Of a DNA stretch of 13,760 nt, positions 1-5,780 are shown one piece after another. Where the stretch lies: positions 1 to 13,760 of the forward strand of contig NZ_URDP01000049.1 of NCBI RefSeq assembly GCF_900546705.1, given 5' to 3'. Both the position numbers and the translations under genes were made by a program. The notes beneath the pieces are model-generated. The model saw only the letters and a program-made list of their open reading frames with translations, had not been told where the DNA came from and did not search any database. The number at the start of each line of letters is the position of its first letter. Within the stretch, counting starts at the first letter, position 1. The stretch comes from an uncultured Oscillibacter sp. GTDB lineage: Bacteria > Bacillota > Clostridia > Oscillospirales > Oscillospiraceae.

Positions 1-1640
1 AGGCCGATGTTGGGACCTTCGGGGGTCTCGATGGGGCACATACGGCCGTAGTGGCTGTAGTGCACGTCACGGACTTCCATGTTGGCGCGCTCGCGGCTCA
101 GGCCGCCGGGGCCCAGAGCGGAGAGACGACGCTTGTGGGTCAGCTCAGCCAGGGGGTTGGTCTGATCCATGAACTGGCTCAGGGGGCTGGAGCCGAAGAA
201 CTCCTTGATGGCGGCGGTAACGGGGCGGATGTTGATGAGGCTCTGGGGGGTGACCACGTCCAGATCCTGGATGGTCATGCGCTCCCGGATGACCCGCTCC
301 ATCCGGCTGAAGCCGATGCGGAACTGGTTCTGGAGCAGCTCGCCCACGCACCGCAGACGGCGGTTGCCCAGGTGGTCGATATCGTCCTTGACGGAGATGC
401 CCCGGGCCAGGCCGTTCATGTAGTTGATGGAGGTGAGGATATCGTCGATGATGATGTGCTTGGGCACCAGATCGTCCCTGTGCAGGCGCAGCTGATCCTT
501 CAGCTCCTCGCCGGAGTACTGGTTCAGCAGCTCCTGGAGCACCTCGAAGCGCACACGCTCCTTGATGCCGCACTCAGCCAGGGGGTCAAAGTCCACATAG
601 TGGCTCAGGTCGCACATGCGGTTGCTCATGACCTTCAGGCTCTGGCCTTCCACGTCAATGGTGACCTCGCCCACGCCGACGGTGTCCAGCAGCCGGGCGT
701 CCTCCTTGCTCAGCAGGTGACCCTCGTCGAAGAGGATCTCGCCGGTGGCAGGGTCAGCCACGGGATAGACCAGCTTGTAGCCGGCCACCCGGTGCCACAA
801 AGACAGCTTCTTATTGAACTTGTACCGGCCCACGATGGACAGATCGTAACGCCGGGGGTCGAAGAACAGATTATGGATGAGGGTCTCGCTGGCCTCCACC
901 GTGGGGGGCTCGCCGGGACGCAGCTTGCGGTAGATCTCCAGCATGGCGTCCTCGTAGGTCTTGCAGGGGTCCTTCTCCAGCGTGACAGCGATCCGGGGAT
1001 CGTCACCGAAGGTATCCAGAATCTCTGCGTCGGTCTTGAGGCCCAGGGCACGGATCAGGCAGGTGATGGGCAGCTTGCGGTTTTTGTCGATGCGGACCCA
1101 GAACACCTCGTTGGCGTCCGTCTCATACTCCAGCCAGGCGCCCCGGTAGGGGATAACGGTGGAGGTGAGGATGGGCAGATCGGTCTTGATGTCGATCTCC
1201 TTGCCGTAGTACACGCCGGGGGAGCGGACGATCTGGGAGACCACCACGCGCTCGGCGCCGTTGATGACAAAGGTGCCGGAGTGGGTCATCAGGGGGAAGT
1301 CGCCCATGAAGATCTCCTGCTCCTTGATCTCCTCGGTCTCCTTGTTGCGCAGGCGCACCTTCACCTTCAGAGGTGCGGCGTACGTGGCGTCCCGGGCCTT
1401 GCACTCCTCCACGTCATACTTGGGGGCCTCGTCCATCTTGTAGTCGATGAACGTCAGCTCCAGGTTGCCCTGATAGTCGGTAATGGCGCCCACGTCGCCA
1501 AACACCTCACGCAGGCCGGTGTCCAAAAACTCCTGGTAAGACTTCTTCTGGATCGCCAGAAGGTTCGGCATGGGCATGACTTCCTCGTGCCGGGCAAAGT
1601 TCTTACGAAGGGTCTTTCCGTAGTACTTGTCTTTGGCCAT
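1..1640 (-). CDS. rpoB: RNA polymerase beta subunit, N-terminal part (cut by left edge)
   Basis: This is the beta subunit of DNA-dependent RNA polymerase. The frame reads 546 codons from ATG at 1640 and runs off the window. It starts MAKDKYYGKTLRKNF, and shows the protrusion/lobe signatures GDFPLMTHSGTFVINGAERV and SQIVRSPGVYY (about residues 110-145). The rifampicin-pocket segment GSSPLSQFMDQTNPLAELTH spans about 483-502, followed by KRRLSALGPGG and, at the edge, IETPEGPNIGL. The lobe is short, as in Firmicutes, without the large enterobacterial insertion. The classical resistance positions (E. coli D516, H526, S531 equivalents: D492, H502, S507) carry wild-type residues; the E. coli Gln510 equivalent is Pro486. 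The start has an AGGTG Shine-Dalgarno element nine bases upstream. No rplL or other ribosomal gene precedes it, so it has its own promoter. Identification is certain; the C-terminal half is outside the window. Confidence 0.98.
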   Translation of the reverse strand, partial: MAKDKYYGKTLRKNFARHEEVMPMPNLLAIQKKSYQEFLDTGLREVFGDVGAITDYQGNLELTFIDYKMDEAPKYDVEECKARDATYAAPLKVKVRLRNKETEEIKEQEIFMGDFPLMTHSGTFVINGAERVVVSQIVRSPGVYYGKEIDIKTDLPILTSTVIPYRGAWLEYETDANEVFWVRIDKNRKLPITCLIRALGLKTDAEILDTFGDDPRIAVTLEKDPCKTYEDAMLEIYRKLRPGEPPTVEASETLIHNLFFDPRRYDLSIVGRYKFNKKLSLWHRVAGYKLVYPVADPATGEILFDEGHLLSKEDARLLDTVGVGEVTIDVEGQSLKVMSNRMCDLSHYVDFDPLAECGIKERVRFEVLQELLNQYSGEELKDQLRLHRDDLVPKHIIIDDILTSINYMNGLARGISVKDDIDHLGNRRLRCVGELLQNQFRIGFSRMERVIRERMTIQDLDVVTPQSLINIRPVTAAIKEFFGSSPLSQFMDQTNPLAELTHKRRLSALGPGGLSRERANMEVRDVHYSHYGRMCPIETPEGPNIG

Positions 1641-1838
1641 CTTCTCATTCACCTTTCTTCTGCGCCCATGTCCTGTCCGGCATGGGTACATGTTTTTTGT
1701 CGGTCGGCGGCCGGCGTTAAGACACGCGCGGCGCAGTTGTTAAATATTCTTCCTGTTGCTCTTGCATTGCTCTGGGAAATGTGCTATCGTATCCATAGAA
1801 GTTGAAGAATGGACAGGTATCCATCTTCATCATATAAG
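1641..1838 (-). other. rpoB 5' leader (about 200 nt, noncoding)
   Basis: If transcription starts about seven bases after the -10 box at 1845-1850, rpoB mRNA carries a leader of close to 200 nt. I find no convincing open frame in it. It contains a short hairpin candidate (CCCATG at 1669-1674 region pairing with CATGGG, ten-base loop) close to the ribosome binding site and a repeated ATGGATAC word (about 1787-1796 and 1817-1826 on the minus strand). No known riboswitch or ribosomal-protein leader was recognised. The rest of the gene-free stretch up to 2043 holds the promoter, a hairpin at 1884-1905 and the terminator at 1985-2023. Confidence 0.4.
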
Positions 1839-1844
1839 CGACTC

Positions 1845-1873
1845 ATTCTACCATGGGTCTCTCTTTTTGTCAA
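1845..1873 (-). promoter_or_regulatory. sigma-A-type promoter of rpoB
   Basis: Read on the minus strand there is a perfect -35 box TTGACA (1868-1873), a spacer of exactly 17 bases, and a -10 box TAGAAT (1845-1850, five of six consensus bases). It points at rpoB and would start transcription near 1838. It is the only strong match in the 400-bp gap upstream of rpoB. Confidence 0.7.
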
Positions 1874-1883
1874 GCATTTTCTG

Positions 1884-1905
1884 CGGCCTATCCGGCCGTT
1901 TTTTT
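1884..1905 (+). terminator. short hairpin with plus-strand T run (terminator-like)
   Basis: CGGCC (1884-1888) pairs with GGCCG (1894-1898) across a five-base loop and is followed by seven T on the plus strand. That is the form of a weak intrinsic terminator for plus-strand transcription, yet no plus-strand gene lies upstream. Seen from the minus strand it places an A tract and a hairpin just upstream of the rpoB -35 box, so it could instead be an upstream promoter element or an accident. Confidence 0.25.
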
Positions 1906-1984
1906 ATTGTCGTTTTGCGGAAAAGCGGTACCCCAGCACCGGCTTCTTCCCCCGCACTCGTCCCTTCCGCACCTCAGCATCCGT

Positions 1985-2023
1985 AAAAAAACCGCCGCCG
2001 GAAGCGCTCCGGCGGCGGTTTTT
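1985..2023 (-). terminator. intrinsic terminator of the 61-aa membrane protein gene
   Basis: A perfect 16-bp inverted repeat (1987-2002 with 2008-2023, loop AGCGC) with GC-rich core CCGCCGCCGGA is followed on the minus strand by a run of T. It lies 21 bases past the stop codon at 2044 and separates this gene from rpoB. The T runs on both sides make it capable of working in either direction. Confidence 0.85.
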
Positions 2024-2043
2024 CTGCAATTTCAGCCGTGGAT

Positions 2044-2229
2044 TTACTCGTACAGCTCCTCATCGGCGTAGTCATCGTACTCCGAACCGAATTTTTGGGT
2101 CAGGCGCTTTTTCATGCCGCAGTACCCCACGGACAGGTCGTGCCATCCGCCGATAATCAGACATACCAGCGCGGCGAACGCCAAGCTGGCACCGATGATC
2201 TTCATGACCATGCTTGCGGTCTTGCTCAT
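2044..2229 (-). CDS. small single-span membrane protein, unknown function
   Basis: A 61-residue protein begins MSKTASMVMK, has one hydrophobic helix at about residues 9-28 (IIGASLAFAALVCLIIGG), then a short basic stretch (MKKRLTQKF) and a strongly acidic tail ending EYDDYADEELYE. It has an excellent ribosome binding site, AGGAGG ten bases before ATG. Its own promoter lies at 2279-2307 and its terminator at 1985-2023, so it is probably a real single-gene unit despite its size. Small proteins with one helix and an acidic D/E/Y-rich tail occur in related Clostridia as hypothetical proteins; I know of no function. The charge pattern (positive inside the basic stretch after the helix) suggests a cytoplasmic tail, which is inference. 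Confidence 0.75.
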   Translation of the reverse strand: MSKTASMVMKIIGASLAFAALVCLIIGGWHDLSVGYCGMKKRLTQKFGSEYDDYADEELYE

Positions 2230-2278
2230 AATCTGTGTTCCTCCTTCTCACTGGATGTCCTGCAACGAAGATAGTTGT

Positions 2279-2307
2279 ATGATACACCAAACGGGCTGGT
2301 TTTACAA
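2279..2307 (-). promoter_or_regulatory. promoter of the 61-aa gene, overlapping the upstream stop codon
   Basis: The minus strand carries TTGTAA (2302-2307), a 17-base spacer and TATCAT (2279-2284). The -35 box includes the TAA stop codon of the preceding 85-aa gene. Transcription would start near 2272, giving a leader of about 43 nt. Confidence 0.5.
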
Positions 2308-2559
2308 CTGCTTTTCCCGATAAATATCTTTGATCTCCACACGTTCTCCCAGCAGGAAGGGCAGGAATTTCCCCATCAGGGGCACATAGGTGGCCACGAA
2401 GATCAGCGACGCGACCCAGGCCGTGACCCACTTCTTGCGCCAGGGCATGCCAAGGCCCACCAGTACGCCCAGCGCACATACACACAGCTTCAGCAGGGCG
2501 ATGTCCCGCCAGTCGCAGTGTTTCAAATACCGGTTTGCCGCATCAGTCAGCTGATTCAT
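2302..2559 (-). CDS. small two-helix membrane protein ('permease of phosphate ABC transporter'-annotated family)
   Basis: The protein has 85 residues from ATG at 2559: MNQLTDAANRYLKHCDWRD followed by two hydrophobic segments, about residues 22-39 (ALLKLCVCALGVLVGLGM) and 45-70 (WVTAWVASLIFVATYVPLM). This matches my memory of a family of 80-90-residue Clostridia proteins carrying a doubtful database name, permease of phosphate ABC transporter; the size and topology do not fit a real PstC/PstA permease and no pst genes are nearby. I chose ATG at 2559 because GGAGGAGG sits eight bases upstream. An in-frame TTG at 2577 lies inside that ribosome binding site and is unlikely. Its function is unknown. 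Confidence 0.75.
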   Translation of the reverse strand: MNQLTDAANRYLKHCDWRDIALLKLCVCALGVLVGLGMPWRKKWVTAWVASLIFVATYVPLMGKFLPFLLGERVEIKDIYREKQL

Positions 2560-2601
2560 TGGGACAACCTCCTCCAATTTATATGCCCGTCAGTTTGGGC
2601 T

Positions 2602-2630
2602 ATTGTACCATAACCCCGCCGGAAAAGGAA
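2602..2630 (-). promoter_or_regulatory. extended -10 promoter of the 85-aa gene
   Basis: On the minus strand TGG precedes TACAAT (2602-2607), an extended -10 box, with only a weak -35 (TTCCTT, 2625-2630) at 17-base spacing. It lies 43 bases upstream of the ATG at 2559 and just past the transporter terminator. Confidence 0.5.
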
Positions 2631-2642
2631 GCGGGATTTGAG

Positions 2643-2669
2643 AAAAACCGCCGCCCATCCGGGCGGCGG
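2643..2669 (-). terminator. intrinsic terminator of the CHR transporter pair
   Basis: CCGCCGCCC (2648-2656) pairs perfectly with GGGCGGCGG (2661-2669) over a four-base loop, and five T follow on the minus strand. It begins eight bases past the stop codon at 2677. Confidence 0.85.
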
Positions 2670-2676
2670 CTCTTAT

Positions 2677-3240
2677 TCAAAAGCCCAGCACGATGCCGAC
2701 CACCGCCGCGCAGGCGATGTAGACAATGGGGTGGAGCTTGAACTTCTTGATGGCAGCAAAGGCCACCACGAAGAAAATGAGCTTGCGGAAGTCGAAGATA
2801 TCCATAATGGCACCGGTCTGCTCATACAGGTCAAAGTGGAACATGGACACCTGCACCACGCTGATGCCCGCAGCGGCGATCAGTCCGGTGACGGCGGGCC
2901 GCAGGCCGTAGAAGGCCGCGTCCACCGTTTTGCTGCCCCGGAAGCGCTCCAGAGACTTGGAGACGATTACAACGATCACAATGGAGGGAAGAATCTCGCC
3001 CATGGTGGCCACGATGCCGCCCAGCACACCTGCAATGTTGCAGCCCACATAAGTAGCCATGTTGATGCCGATGGGGCCGGGGGTGGACTCGGAGATGGCG
3101 ATCATGTCCGTGATCAGGGACTGGGGGAACCAGCCGGTGGACTCAGCGAGGTCCTGCAGGAAGGGAAGCGTGGCCATGCCGCCGCCCACGGCGAACAGAC
3201 CGATTTTCAAAAACTCCCAAAAAAGCTGCAAATAAATCAT
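2677..3240 (-). CDS. CHR family (chromate-type) transporter, short form, second partner
   Basis: This is a 187-residue integral membrane protein of the chromate ion transporter family (short, single-domain form). It opens LFWEFLKIGLFAVGGGMATLP (the family FGGG-type motif at residues 16-21) and carries the proline-rich STPGPIGIN segment at about 52-60, then further hydrophobic segments to the C-terminus. Short CHR proteins work as pairs encoded side by side. This one overlaps the preceding partner by four bases (ATGA at 3237-3240), so the two are translationally coupled, and the terminator at 2643-2669 closes the unit. The VGGG and TPGP motif versions resemble the C-type partner of such pairs. 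The family exports or exchanges chromate and perhaps sulfate-like anions; the physiological ion here is unknown. Confidence 0.93.
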   Translation of the reverse strand: MIYLQLFWEFLKIGLFAVGGGMATLPFLQDLAESTGWFPQSLITDMIAISESTPGPIGINMATYVGCNIAGVLGGIVATMGEILPSIVIVVIVSKSLERFRGSKTVDAAFYGLRPAVTGLIAAAGISVVQVSMFHFDLYEQTGAIMDIFDFRKLIFFVVAFAAIKKFKLHPIVYIACAAVVGIVLGF

Positions 3241-3797
3241 TTCTGCTCCTCCTTCCCCGCTTTACGCTGTACTATCTTGGCGCCGATGCCCAGCAGGGCG
3301 CAGGCGATCACCAGCAGGATAGGAGAAAGATCGGTGAAGGTGTTGAGCACCAGCATAACCAGGCAGACCACAACGCCGAATGCATCCTTGACGCCCTTTT
3401 TCCACATACTGATGACCGCATCCAGAATCAGTGCCGCCACGCACACGGAAATTCCGGCCAGCGCGTGCTGCACATACACGTTATCCTGGAAGCTGGAGAG
3501 GAAAAACGCGATAATGGAGATGATGATGATGCAGGGGGACACCATACCCAGTGCGGCAGCCACCGCGCCGGGAATCTTGCGCTGCCGATAGCCGATAAAT
3601 ACGGAGACATTGATGGCAATGATACCGGGCAGGCCCTGGCTCAGGGCATAGTAGTCCATAATGGTTTCCTCATCCATCCACTTGTGGTTCTGGATGATCT
3701 CCCGCCGGAGAATCGGAAGCATGGCATAGCCGCCGCCGAACGTCACGGCGCCCATGCGGAAAAACAGTGTGTACAGGATCAGCAAGTCACGCAGCAT
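3237..3797 (-). CDS. CHR family (chromate-type) transporter, short form, first partner
   Basis: This 186-residue membrane protein is the other half of the short CHR pair. It shows LFFRMGAVTFGGGYAMLPIL (residues 11-30) with the family FGGGYAMLP motif, then YYALSQGLPGIIAIN at about 49-63, the counterpart of the TPGP segment in its partner. Several hydrophobic helices follow, and the tail is basic (QRKAGKEEQK). ATG at 3797 has an AAGGAAGG ribosome binding site. It is transcribed from the promoter at 3881-3909 through a leader containing a long palindrome. Together the pair would form a heterodimer with antiparallel halves, as described for Bacillus subtilis YwrA/YwrB. The upstream hydrolase on the same strand suggests a shared task. 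Confidence 0.93.
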   Translation of the reverse strand: MLRDLLILYTLFFRMGAVTFGGGYAMLPILRREIIQNHKWMDEETIMDYYALSQGLPGIIAINVSVFIGYRQRKIPGAVAAALGMVSPCIIIISIIAFFLSSFQDNVYVQHALAGISVCVAALILDAVISMWKKGVKDAFGVVVCLVMLVLNTFTDLSPILLVIACALLGIGAKIVQRKAGKEEQK

Positions 3798-3841
3798 GTG
3801 AGGCCTTCCTTCCCTTAGAGATTTGTTTTTTGCGGCAACGT

Positions 3842-3865
3842 GCCGCGCACCAATTGGTGCGCGGC
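3842..3865. repeat. 24-bp perfect palindrome in the CHR leader
   Basis: The sequence from 3842 to 3865 is perfectly self-complementary about 3853/3854 (core GCGCACCAATTGGTGCGC). With one bulged C the arms extend to 3838 and 3870, giving a 14-bp stem. It lies just downstream of the predicted start of the CHR transcript, so it could be an operator or an mRNA hairpin. No T run follows on either strand, which argues against a standard terminator for the upstream hydrolase gene. Confidence 0.85.
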
Positions 3866-3880
3866 CACGTGAACCGGGTT

Positions 3881-3909
3881 ATTCTATCACAATATGAGCT
3901 CTGAGGCAA
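3881..3909 (-). promoter_or_regulatory. promoter of the CHR transporter pair
   Basis: On the minus strand: TTGCCT (3904-3909), 17-base spacer, TAGAAT (3881-3886) preceded by TGA, an extended -10 form. It starts only five bases past the hydrolase stop codon. It means that the transporters can be expressed separately from the hydrolase. Confidence 0.6.
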
Positions 3910-3913
3910 GCCC

Positions 3914-5539
3914 TTACCATGCAGCGATGGTGCCGTCGGCCCGGGGCTCCGTGCCGCCCACCAGCGTGCCGTCATCCATGCGCCAGATGATCTCGCCGCG
4001 GCCCATGCCCAGATTGGAGTTGACGATCTCCACCTGATGGCCCATGTCCGCCAGCTTCTGGGCGATGTGGGCGGGAACCTCCCGCTCCAGCTGCACCTTC
4101 TTCTCACCGACCCACTGGAACCGGGGCGCGTCCAGGCACTCCTGGGGGTTCATGTGATAATCCACGGTGTTGACGATCACCTGCACATGGCCCTGGGGCT
4201 GCATGAAGCCGCCCATGACGCCGAAGGGTCCCACGGGCTTGCCGTCCTTGCACAGGAAGCCGGGAATGATGGTGTGGTAGGCCTTCTTGCCGCCTTCCAG
4301 ATAGTTGTCGCTCTCGGGGTCCAGGGAGAAGTTGGCGCCCCGGTCCTGAATGGTGATGGCAGTGCCGGGCACCGCAATGCCGGAGCCGAAGCGGTTGTAG
4401 TTGGACTGGATGAAGGAGACCATGTTGCCCGCGCCGTCGGCCACGCAGAAGTACACGGTGCCGCCGCAGGAGGGATCGCCCGCCTCGGGATAAACGGCCT
4501 TGTCGGTAATGAGGGCACGGCGGACATCGGCATACCGGTCAGAGAGCATGTCGGAGACCTTGGTGCGCATGTAGCGGGGATCTGCCACGAACTTCTTGGT
4601 ATCCACGAACGCCAGCTTCACCGTCTCGATCATCTTATGATAGGTGTCCGCATTCTCCCGGTCGTCGCCCAGTTCCATGCCCTTGAGCATGTTCAGGGCC
4701 ATGAGCGCGGTAATGCCGTGGCCGTTGGGGGGCATCTCGCAGACCTCGTAGCCCTTGTAGTTGACGGAGATGGGCTCCACCCACTGGGCCTGATAGTTCT
4801 CGAAATCGCTCTCGGCAAAGAAGCCGCCGGTCTTCTGGGAGAACTCCACAATCTTCTTCATGATCTCGCCGTGATAATAGCTCTCGCAGTCGCTTGCGGC
4901 CAGAGACTCCAGCGTGGCAGCGAAGTCGGGATTATAGAACGTGTCGCCGGCCTCATAGGTCTTGCCGTCCTTGGTGAAGTACTTCAGCCAGGGACCGAAT
5001 ACCTCCGGCTCCTTCTCCGCGGCAGCGGTGAAACGGGCGACCTCCGCCTTCCACTGCTTATAGACGTTGACGGGGATGCAGAAGCCCTCCCGGGCATAGC
5101 GGATAGCCGGAGCCATCAGCTCCGCCATGGTCTTGGTGCCGAAGCGGCGGCGCAGCAGCGCCCAGGCGCTGGGGGCGCCGGGAACCATGGTGGGCAGCCA
5201 GCCGTTTACCGGGACAGAGGTGTAGCCCGCCTCTTTCACCTTTTCAGCGGAGAGCGCCATGGGCGCCACACCGGAGCCGTCCAGGCCGAAGAGCTTGTTG
5301 TCCTTGGCGCTCCAGACCAGAGCAAAGCAGTCACTGCCCAGGCCGTTGCCGGTGGGCTCCACCAGAGGCAGCGTCGTGGCCATGGCCACCGCCGCGTCCA
5401 TGGCGTTGCCGCCGGCCTTGAGAATCTCCAGACCCACCTGAGAGGCGATGGGAGACGTGGAACAGGCCATACCCTTTCTGGCATAGACCACGTTCCGGTG
5501 AGATGCGAAGGAATACTTCAGAGGATCAAACTGCACCAT
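3914..5539 (-). CDS. gamma-glutamyltransferase-like Ntn hydrolase (YwrD type)
   Basis: This is a 541-residue member of the gamma-glutamyltranspeptidase family, which self-cleaves before a catalytic threonine and cuts amide bonds. The start region shows SPIASQVGLEILKAGGNAMD and LVEPTGNGLGSDCFALVW; PPNGHG lies at about 270-275. The segment GGTVYFCVADGAGNMVSF aligns with the E. coli GGT TTHYSVVD site, making Thr361 the nucleophile. Cleavage there would leave subunits of about 360 and 181 residues. The loop PMSSMTP of E. coli GGT (the serines that bind the glutamyl group) is replaced by KAYHTIIP, and GVMGGFMQPQGH follows, typical of the YwrD-like branch. There is no signal peptide, so it is probably cytoplasmic, unlike classical GGT. 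ATG at 5539 has AAAGGACGGG upstream; an in-frame TTG at 5560 is unlikely. The substrate is unknown; oxamate- or acyl-amide-type hydrolysis is an alternative. Confidence 0.92.
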   Translation of the reverse strand: MVQFDPLKYSFASHRNVVYARKGMACSTSPIASQVGLEILKAGGNAMDAAVAMATTLPLVEPTGNGLGSDCFALVWSAKDNKLFGLDGSGVAPMALSAEKVKEAGYTSVPVNGWLPTMVPGAPSAWALLRRRFGTKTMAELMAPAIRYAREGFCIPVNVYKQWKAEVARFTAAAEKEPEVFGPWLKYFTKDGKTYEAGDTFYNPDFAATLESLAASDCESYYHGEIMKKIVEFSQKTGGFFAESDFENYQAQWVEPISVNYKGYEVCEMPPNGHGITALMALNMLKGMELGDDRENADTYHKMIETVKLAFVDTKKFVADPRYMRTKVSDMLSDRYADVRRALITDKAVYPEAGDPSCGGTVYFCVADGAGNMVSFIQSNYNRFGSGIAVPGTAITIQDRGANFSLDPESDNYLEGGKKAYHTIIPGFLCKDGKPVGPFGVMGGFMQPQGHVQVIVNTVDYHMNPQECLDAPRFQWVGEKKVQLEREVPAHIAQKLADMGHQVEIVNSNLGMGRGEIIWRMDDGTLVGGTEPRADGTIAAW

Positions 5540-5615
5540 ACTATCCCGTCCTTTCAACAATAACCATTTGGGATCGGCTTGCGCCGTCTTTTTATAATAA
5601 TGGTGTTATTTTGAC

Positions 5616-5644
5616 ACTATAGCAAAATTATCTTTGCCAGTCTA
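5616..5644 (-). promoter_or_regulatory. possible promoter of the GGT-like gene
   Basis: The minus strand has TATAGT (5616-5621) with a poor -35 match (TAGACT, 5639-5644) at 17 bases. A good -10 with a poor -35 is usual for promoters that need a LysR activator. The predicted start is near 5609, about 70 bases before the ATG. Confidence 0.35.
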
Positions 5645-5665
5645 ACACTTTATGGTGATAAACTG

Positions 5666-5680
5666 ATAACCAAATGTTAT
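5666..5680. promoter_or_regulatory. LysR-type recognition box (T-N11-A)
   Basis: ATAAC-N5-GTTAT is a perfect inverted repeat with the T-N11-A geometry expected of LysR-family boxes (T5667, A5679). It lies between the divergent lysR and hydrolase genes, centred about 64 bases upstream of the predicted hydrolase start, the classical LysR activation site. A related AATAA-N5-TTATT repeat sits at 5596-5610. Confidence 0.5.
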
Positions 5681-5717
5681 GATTTCAATAAATACCATAT
5701 TTACTTTCGGCTTTTTC

Positions 5718-5726
5718 TGTGATACT
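5718..5726 (+). promoter_or_regulatory. possible extended -10 promoter of the lysR gene
   Basis: TGT followed by GATACT (5721-5726) fits an extended -10 element. The -35 region at 17 bases (TATTTA) is poor. It lies 54 bases before the lysR ATG. Confidence 0.3.
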
Positions 5727-5780
5727 GTACAAAGAAAACGGCCCTGATGCGTGTTTCATCAGCGGACAGAGGTGCGCGGT

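Noticed and set aside
51..1805. 584-codon plus-strand open frame opposite rpoB
   Set aside because: It is antisense to a certain rpoB; the GC-rich codons of rpoB leave few stops on the other strand, the composition (H, Q, L, V, G rich) is typical of shadows, and there is no ribosome binding site or domain.
1904..1972. 22-codon basic minus-strand frame (ends GYRFSAKRQ) between the terminator and the rpoB promoter
   Set aside because: It has only a GTG start, no ribosome binding site and no promoter of its own after the terminator. The protein-like look is weak evidence at this length.
1985..2669. Two similar CCGCCGCC hairpins as a dispersed repeat family
   Set aside because: Both are simple intrinsic terminators after genes; the shared GC words reflect stem composition, and the loops and lengths differ.
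4037..5563. 508-codon plus-strand open frame opposite the GGT-like gene
   Set aside because: It is a shadow of a gene with clear family motifs. Its product shows no recognisable domain.
5611..5616. Perfect TTGACA on the plus strand upstream of lysR
   Set aside because: No -10 box lies 16-18 bases downstream, so it is probably chance.
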